From a candidate division KSB1 bacterium (GTDB lineage: Bacteria > Zhuqueibacterota > Zhuqueibacteria > Zhuqueibacterales > Zhuqueibacteraceae), in NCBI GenBank assembly GCA_034506255.1, contig JAPDPX010000008.1:310001-374000 (forward strand): 64,000 nucleotides of DNA. The letters are read 5' to 3'. A program made the position numbers and the translations under genes. The notes beneath the pieces are model-generated. The model was not told where the DNA came from, did not search any database, and worked only from the letters and a program-made list of their open reading frames with translations. The first letter of the stretch is position 1; every line of letters starts with the position of its first letter. Below are positions 57,811 to 64,000 of the stretch, piece by piece.

Positions 57811-60800
57811 TGAGTGAGGCAAAAAATCCGCAGGCGAGCGGCATGGAAATCGCCATCATCGGCATGGCGGGTCGCTTTCCGGGCGCAAACAATCTCGAAG
57901 AGTTTTGGCGCAATCTGCGCGATGGCGTCGAGTCGATCTCCTTCTTCACCGACGAAGAATTGCAGGCTGCCGGTGTTCCGGCCGCGCTCTATCGCCAGCC
58001 CAACTATGTGCGCGCCCGCGGCATTCTCAGCGGGGTGGATCTGTTCGACGCCGGTTTCTTCGGCTTCCTCCCCCGCGAGGCCGAGTTGCTCGATCCGCAG
58101 CACCGTCTGTTTCTGGAATGCGCATGGGAGACCATCGAGCAGGCCGGCTACAATCCCGAAAACTATCCGGGCTTGATCGGCGTGTTTGGCGGCGTGGGCA
58201 TGAATGCCTACCTGCTTTCCTATGTGATGACGCGCGGCGGCGCCCTCGATCCCGCGGAGGGCTATCAGCTCGCCATCGGCAACGACAAGGATTTTCTCGC
58301 CACGCGCGTTTCCTACAAACTCAATCTCAAAGGGCCGAGCCTGGCGGTGCAAACCGCCTGCTCCACTTCGCTGGTGGCGGTGGTGCTGGCGTGCCAGAGC
58401 CTGCTGAGCTATCAATGTGACATGGCGCTGGCGGGCGGTGTCACCATCAGCCTGCCGCAGGAGAGTGGCTATCTCTATCAGGAGGGCATGATTCTCTCGC
58501 CCGACGGCCATTGCCGCGCCTTCGACGCCAAAGCGCAGGGCACGGTGCCGGGCAACGGCGTCGGCACGGTTTTGCTCAAACGCCTGGAAGAGGCACTCGC
58601 CGATGGCGATACGATTCATGCCGTGATCAAGGGCACGGCGCTCAACAATGACGGCTCCCTCAAAGTCGGCTACACCGCGCCGAGCGTCGACGGCCAGGCC
58701 GAGGTGATCGCCACCGCGCTGGCCGTGGCGAATGTCGATCCCGCCAGCATCGGCTATATTGAAACGCATGGCACCGGCACGCCGCTGGGCGATCCCATCG
58801 AAATCGCGGCACTGACGCGCGTGTTCCGTGAAAAAACCGCGGCGAAACATTTCTGCGCGTTGGGCGCGGTCAAGAGCAATGTCGGCCATCTCGATGCCGC
58901 CGCCGGTATTGCCGGGCTGATCAAGACGGTGCTGGCGCTCGCGCATCGTGAGATTCCGCCCAGCCGGCATTTCGAGCGGCCCAATCCGCAGATCGATTTC
59001 ACCAACAGTCCCTTCTTCGTCAACGCGGAATTGCGCGAATGGCCGAGCAATGGCTCGCCGCGCCGCGCCGGCGTCAGCTCGTTCGGCATCGGCGGCACCA
59101 ACGCCCACGTCATTCTCGAGGAAGCGCCGGCGGTCCGCCGCGCGGCGGCCTCCCGGCCGTGGCAACTCGTGCTGCTCTCGGCACGCTCGCCGCAGGCGCT
59201 GGAAACGATGACGGACCAGCTCGCCCGGCATCTGCGCGCGCATCCCGGGCTGCCGCTGCCCGACGTCGCTTACACGCTGCAAACCGGCCGCAAGCGCTTC
59301 ACGCACCGCCGCATGCTGGTGGCCGGCTCGCGCGACGACGCCCTGACGATTTTGGAGCAACGCGACCCCAAACGTTTGCTGGGCGCCGCGTTTGCGAAAG
59401 AGCAAAGCCCGCCGCCGATCGTGTTCATGTTCAGCGGCCAGGGCGCGCAGTACGTCAACATGGGGTTGGAGCTCTACCAGCAGGAGGCCGGCTTTCGTGA
59501 CTGTCTCGATTTCTGCGCCGACTTTCTCCGGCCGCTTTTGGATGTCGATCTGCGGCGTCTGCTTTATCCGCCGGCGGAGAAGACCGAACAGGCCGCCGCA
59601 CAACTGCAGCAGACGTTTCTCACCCAGTCGGCGCTGTTTGTGATCGAATATGCGCTGGCCAAATTGTGGCAGGAATGGGGCGTGACGCCGCAGGCCATGA
59701 TCGGCCACAGCATCGGCGAATACGTCGCGGCCTGCCTCGCCGGCGTGTTCACGCTGGAAGAGGCGCTGACGCTGGTGGCCAGTCGCGGCCGCTTGATGCA
59801 AAGTCTGCCCGGCGGCGCGATGTTGAGCGTGCCACTGGAGGAAAACAAGCTGCGGCCGTTGCTCGACGGCGGGCTGGCGCTGGCCGCCGTCAATGCGCCG
59901 GCCAATTGTGTCGTTTCCGGCACGGTGGCAGCGATCGCCGACTTGCAGGCGAAACTCGCCGAAAAGGGGATCGAATGCCGCCGGCTGCACACCTCGCACG
60001 CCTTCCATTCGGAAATGATGGAGGCGATTCTGCCGGCATTCACTGCCGAGGTGAAAAAAGTCAAACGGCAACCGCCCAAGCTGCCCTTCCTCTCCAACCT
60101 CACCGGCACGTGGATCACCGCCGGCGAGGCAACGGATCCGGCTTACTGGGCGCAGCATCTCCGCCACACCGTCCGCTTTGGCGACGGCGTGCAGGAACTT
60201 TTGCAAGACAGCAGCCGCGTCTTTCTCGAAGTCGGACCGGGACAAACCTTGAGTGCGCTGGTGAAGCGGCAACCCAACACCGTGGGTCGCGTCATTCTGT
60301 CGTCCCTGCGCCATCCGCAGGAGCAGCAGTCGGACATGGCATTTTTGCTGACCACGCTCGGCCGGCTGTGGCTCGCCGGTGTGCCGATCGACTGGACCGG
60401 TTTTTACAAACACGAGCAACGCCGGCGGGTGCCGCTGCCCACTTACCCCTTCGAGCGCCAGCGTTACTGGCTGGAGACGGGCAGCGCGCGGTCGGCACCG
60501 GCGATTGCGAAAGACTTGCAAAAAAAGACGAACCTTGCCGGGTGGTTCTATCTGCCCTCGTGGCGCCGCCGCGACCAGGCCGGCGCCACCGCCATGGCAG
60601 CGCCGCAGCATTGGTTGCTCTTTGCCGATGACAGCGGTCTGGCCGCGGCTTTGACGGAGGAGTTGCAGCAACGCCGGCAAACCGTCACGCTGGTGAAAAT
60701 CGGACGGCAGTTCGCCCGCCGCGACGACGGCAGTTTCACGATTACGCCCCTGCTCCGCGCAGATTATGAACGCCTGCTCGATGAGTTGGTGGCGCGGCAT

Positions 60801-62435
60801 CAGACGCCGCAAGTCATCCTGCACTTGTGGAGTATCGACGGCCGCGATCAGGCGGGTGATTACCGCGCCGCCAAAGAACGCGGCTTCGACAGCCTGCTGT
60901 TGCTGACGCAGGCGCTGGCCAAACACCTGCCTGCTGCCGCGCTGCAAATCGGCGCGGTCACCGCGCAGGCGCAGGAGGTAACCGGCGAAGAGAACTTGCA
61001 ACCGGCGCAGGCCACGCTGACCGGCCTGTGCCGGGTCATCCCGCAGGAGTTTCCCAATTTTGTCTGCCGCAGCATCGATGTGATCCCCGTCAACGGCGCA
61101 TGGCCGGCAGCGATTTGCCACAGCTTGTTGCAGGAATTTGCCGGCGACAACCCCGCCACGGTGATTGCCTACCGCGGCGGACATCGCTGGGTGCAGAGCT
61201 TCGAGCCGCTGCCCCTGGAAAATGCCACGCCGCCGCGACTGCGCGAGCACGGCGTTTATCTCATCACCGGCGGCCTGGGGCGCATCGGCCTGACCTTCGC
61301 GGAATATCTCGCCGAAGCCGTGCGCGCGAAACTGGTGCTCGTCGAGCGCAGCGCCTTCCCGGAAAAAGCGCAGTGGCCGGCATGGCTGCGTGAGCCGTCG
61401 CGCAACGGCGACACGGCCAAAATGCAAAGGCTGCTGGCGCTGGAGGGCAAAGGCGCCGAAGTGTTGGTGGTGCAGGCCGACGTCGCCAATGAGGCGGAGA
61501 TGCGGCAGGCGCTGACTCAGGCCGAGGCGCGCTTCGGCGCGCTGCACGGGGTGATTCACGCCGCCGGCAAGGTGGGCGCGGCAACCTTCCGCACCCTCGC
61601 CGAACTTACGCCGGCGGAGGTGGAAGAGCAATGGCGCGCCAAAGTCGAGGGCACGCGCGTGCTCCAGCGCTTGCTGAGCGGCCGGGAATTGGATTTCGTC
61701 GTGCTGCAATCCTCGCTCGCCAGCCAGCTTGGCGGCCTGGGGTTCGCGGCCTATGCTGCCGCCAATCTCTATCTCGATGCGTTTGCGCAGCAGCAACAGC
61801 GCGCCGGCCAGCGGCAGTGGATCAGCGTCAACTGGGACGGCTGGGATTTCGGCGAGACGGCGCCCACCGGTCTCGGCAGTCAGGCGGTGGAGCTGGGCAT
61901 CACGCCCGCCGAGGGCGTCGCGGTGTTCCAGCGCATTTTGGCCACGCCGGGGCTGGCGCAGATCGTAGTGTCCACTGCCGATCTCGACGCCCGGCTCGAA
62001 CGCTGGATCAGCGCCACACGCCGGGAGCAAAAGCCGGCGGCCGAGGGCGCGGCCGCAACACGGCATGCGCGACCGAATCTGCCCACCGCCTACGTGGCCC
62101 CGGCCAATGAGCTGGAGCAGCAAATCGTCGAGCTGTGGGAAAAGTTGCTGGGCATCGCGGGGATTGGCCGGCACGACAATTTCTTCGAACTGGGCGGCAA
62201 TTCGCTGCTGGGGACGCAGCTTGCCTCGCAGCTCCGCAGCACCTTTCAGGTGGAGTTGCCGTTGCGCCGCTTGTTTGAAGACCCCACGCCGGCGGCGGTG
62301 GCGGCCGTCATTGCCGAGGCGAGAAAGACCGGGGAGGAGGAGGTCAACAAGATCGCCGAGATGCTGGCGCTGGTGGAAAAACTCTCGCCGGAGGAAGTCG
62401 CGGCGATGCTGGGCCGGGAGAAAGCTACACCGTAG
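57810..62435 (+). CDS. Type I polyketide synthase module, KS-AT-KR-ACP
   Basis: 1541 residues. The ATG at 57810 uses the last base of the upstream TGA, so translation is coupled. The KS has Cys184, His320 and His360 and the sequence type (TACSTSLVAV, GTVPGNGVGTVLL, LNNDGSLKVGYTAPS) of ketosynthases that accept chains from an NRPS module. The AT has Ser634 and HAFH at 730-733, which predicts malonyl-CoA. A structural KR half (about 890-1130) precedes the catalytic KR (TGGLGRIG near 1153, Ser1302, Tyr1315, Asn1319). ACP serine is 1465. There is no DH or ER, so a beta-hydroxyl is left. The C-terminus (EEEVNKIAEMLALVEKLSP) is a likely docking helix. The stop codon falls in a repeat that continues downstream. 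Confidence 0.95.
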
Positions 62436-62559
62436 CGCAGGCCTCCTGCCTGCCGTCTGGAAGCCGAAAGCAAATCGTAGCGCAGGCATCCTGCCTGCCT
62501 GCCGTCTGGAAGCTGAAAGCAAATCGTAGCGCAGGCCTCCTGCCTGCAAGCCTGCATTA
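62432..62559 (+). repeat. Tandem intergenic repeat, about 2.7 copies of a 45-49-base unit
   Basis: Copies begin at 62432, 62477 and 62526, each with GTAGCGCAGGC followed by TCCTGCCTGC; the first two continue into GCCGTCTGGAAGC and GAAAGCAAATC. The second copy has four extra bases (TGCC). Each copy can fold as GCAGGC-loop-GCCTGC. The TAG stop of the PKS gene is the second to fourth base of copy one. The rest of the gap to the methyltransferase (62560-62711) shows no gene. Confidence 0.85.
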
Positions 62560-62711
62560 CAACAACGCGGCGTTGTGAAGCCGCTGAACGTTGAGAAACA
62601 CTGTTTTTTGTATCTGCGTTCGTCTGCGAAAATCTGTGTTCTAAAAATCGTCGCCGTCATGATGTTTTTCCCGGCTCATATACCATGGCGCCGTGAGGGT
62701 AAAAGAAGAAA

Positions 62712-63761
62712 ATGGAGACTGCGATCAATCAGCTTGCCGGCCGCATCGCGGAGTTGCCGCCGGAAAAACGCGCGCTGTTCGAGCGGCTGCTGCGGGAAAA
62801 GGGTCTGCCCCTTCCCGACGACCAATCCGCCAGCGGCAACACGCCGGCGGCGGAGGAACTGGCCGAAGTGCGGGAAAGCGTGCGGGAATTTTTTCGACGT
62901 GCCGCGGAAGACCAGTCCGAAACCGCCTGGCATCAGCCGCATCCGCAGAGCGAGACAATCAAAAGCGTCACCCGGAAATTTTATGATGCCATCAACCGGC
63001 AGCTCGATGCCTCGCTGTTCGGCAGCGCCGCCGCCTTTCTGAATTATGGCTACGCGCCCGACGGCAGTCCGGAATACTCGACCATCGCGGTGCCGCGGCA
63101 TTATCCCAATCGCCACTCCCTCAAGCTGATGCTGGAAGTCATCGGCGAACGGGATCTCACCGGCGCCGCGGTTCTCGACATCGGCTGCGGTCGCGGCGGC
63201 ATGGTGCAAACCCTGTTGCGCTACTTTTCACCCGCCCGCGTCACGGGCATGGACTTGTCCGGCGGCGCGGTGCGCTTTTGTCAGAAAAACGGCGATCCGC
63301 GGCGCAGCCATTTTCTGCAGGCTGATGCCGAAAAACTGCCGCTGGCGGCGGCGGCCTTCGATTGCGTCACCAATGTCGAGTCCTCGCACAATTATCCCAA
63401 CCGCCGCGATTTCTATGCGGAAGTGTTTCGCGTGCTCAAGCCCGGCGGCTGGTTTCTTTATGCCGATCTGCTGACTCTCAAACAATGGCAGGCCGCCGAA
63501 ACATGGCTCGCGCAGATGGGCTTCGCGATCACCCGCAATCAGGACATCACCGGCAATGTCCTGCGCGCCTGCGATGAGACCGCCGCTGCACGGCTGGCGG
63601 CTTTTCAACAGGCCGGCGCCGGGGAGCAGGACCTGCTCGGCGATTTTCTCGCGGTCCCCGGCTCAAAGCCCTATGACAACATGAAACTCGGCATCTCCGC
63701 CTACAAAATTCTCTGGTTGCAAAAAAACACAGGAGTTGGCACGGAGGGAACAGGAGCATGA
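62712..63761 (+). CDS. SAM-dependent methyltransferase with NRPS-type N-terminal helix
   Basis: 349 residues. The catalytic domain (about 95-300) is a class I methyltransferase: motif I is VLDIGCGRGGMV, then GMDLSGGAVRFC for the ribose-binding acidic loop, FDCVTNVESSHNYP for motif IV and VLKPGGWFLYADLL for the post-motif. The first 30 residues (RIAELPPEKRALFERLLREKG) match the start of the following NRPS and look like an NRPS docking or linker helix, so it probably acts on carrier-bound intermediates. GAGGGT and a purine-rich run precede the ATG. The family resembles C- or O-methyltransferases of antibiotic and sterol/tocopherol type. The target atom is unknown. Its stop overlaps the next start (ATGA). 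Confidence 0.88.
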   Translation: METAINQLAGRIAELPPEKRALFERLLREKGLPLPDDQSASGNTPAAEELAEVRESVREFFRRAAEDQSETAWHQPHPQSETIKSVTRKFYDAINRQLDASLFGSAAAFLNYGYAPDGSPEYSTIAVPRHYPNRHSLKLMLEVIGERDLTGAAVLDIGCGRGGMVQTLLRYFSPARVTGMDLSGGAVRFCQKNGDPRRSHFLQADAEKLPLAAAAFDCVTNVESSHNYPNRRDFYAEVFRVLKPGGWFLYADLLTLKQWQAAETWLAQMGFAITRNQDITGNVLRACDETAAARLAAFQQAGAGEQDLLGDFLAVPGSKPYDNMKLGISAYKILWLQKNTGVGTEGTGA

Positions 63762-64000
63762 ACACGCACACGCGCAGTGATCTCGCCGCGCTCGCGGCAC
63801 AAATCGCCGGCCTGCCGCCGGAGAAACGCCAGTTGTTGGAGAAACTCTTTGCGCAGCAGGGCGTGAATTTTTCCGCACTCGCGCCCATCCCGCGCCGGCA
63901 CAAGACGGACGTGCTGCCGCTTTCCTTCTCCCAGCAACGGCTGTGGTTTCTCGATCAACTCAACCCCGGCAGCGCCTTTTACAACATTGCCTACGCCATT
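63758..64000 (+). CDS. Nonribosomal peptide synthetase, N-terminal fragment (runs off the window)
   Basis: The first 81 residues of a protein that continues past the window. ATG at 63758 overlaps the methyltransferase stop and has CAGGAG directly upstream. It opens with the helix QIAGLPPEKRQLLEKLFAQ, shared with the methyltransferase. Then a condensation domain begins with the C1 motif PLSFSQQRLWFLDQL and NIAYAI. This C domain should accept the chain from the KS-AT-KR-ACP protein. Later modules and any release domain lie outside. Confidence 0.92.
   Translation, partial: MNTHTRSDLAALAAQIAGLPPEKRQLLEKLFAQQGVNFSALAPIPRRHKTDVLPLSFSQQRLWFLDQLNPGSAFYNIAYAI

Overview
The window is a GC-rich bacterial chromosome segment with 34 supported protein genes (the first and last are cut by the window edges) and one initiator tRNA. 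Several secreted proteins end in the FlgD-Ig/Por-like C-terminal module introduced by a (Y/F)PNPF motif. This signature is common in the FCB assemblage (Calditrichota, Ignavibacteria, candidate KSB1 and relatives). I infer a high-GC, Gram-negative member of that assemblage, possibly KSB1-like. The assignment rests on protein signatures only.

Region 1 (1-8.9 kb, plus strand) is housekeeping: the end of clpX, then lon and the ribosome-assembly GTPase engB, an order also known from Firmicutes. After these come a class V aminotransferase, an intact NtrC-type sigma-54 activator with no kinase beside it, and a ThDP enzyme of the acetolactate synthase/2-hydroxyacyl-CoA lyase family.

Region 2 (8.9-31.8 kb, minus strand) is an exopolysaccharide locus. 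In transcription order it has a membrane GT39-type glycosyltransferase, a degenerate sigma-54-activator-like protein, a Wzc-like tyrosine kinase/co-polymerase, a Wzy-like polymerase, a GT4, a Wzx-like flippase, two more GT4 enzymes, a CE4 polysaccharide deacetylase, a short Wza-like export protein and a GT2. Downstream on the same strand lie a heparinase II/III-like protein, a GIY-YIG domain protein, a beta-helix protein, a beta-propeller phytase-like protein and a small secreted protein; the last three except for order all carry the FlgD-Ig tail. Start-stop overlaps of the ATGA type link several of the export genes. No initiating sugar-phosphate transferase is visible.

Region 3 (32.0-42.8 kb): a divergent secreted beta-propeller protein, then a four-gene minus-strand signalling cassette. 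The cassette has a Ser/Thr kinase with PEGA repeats, a double-FHA membrane protein with an FG-GAP propeller, a PP2C phosphatase with a membrane anchor, and a TPR/cyclase-like/pseudokinase protein. Writer, reader, eraser and a probably inactive kinase therefore sit together.

Region 4 (42.8-45.8 kb) has almost no coding capacity. It holds initiator tRNA-fMet with its own promoter and terminator, a perfect 42-bp palindrome, a strong orphan promoter and other dyads.

Region 5 (45.8-64 kb, plus strand) is the start of a lipopeptide assembly line. A 4008-residue protein reads FAAL-ACP-KS-AT-DH-ER-KR-ACP-C-A-PCP, followed by a KS-AT-KR-ACP protein, a methyltransferase bearing an NRPS-type N-terminal helix, and the beginning of another NRPS that runs off the window. 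The predicted chemistry is activation of a fatty acid, one fully reduced elongation, addition of one amino acid, one malonate extension left as a beta-hydroxyl, then transfer to the next NRPS.
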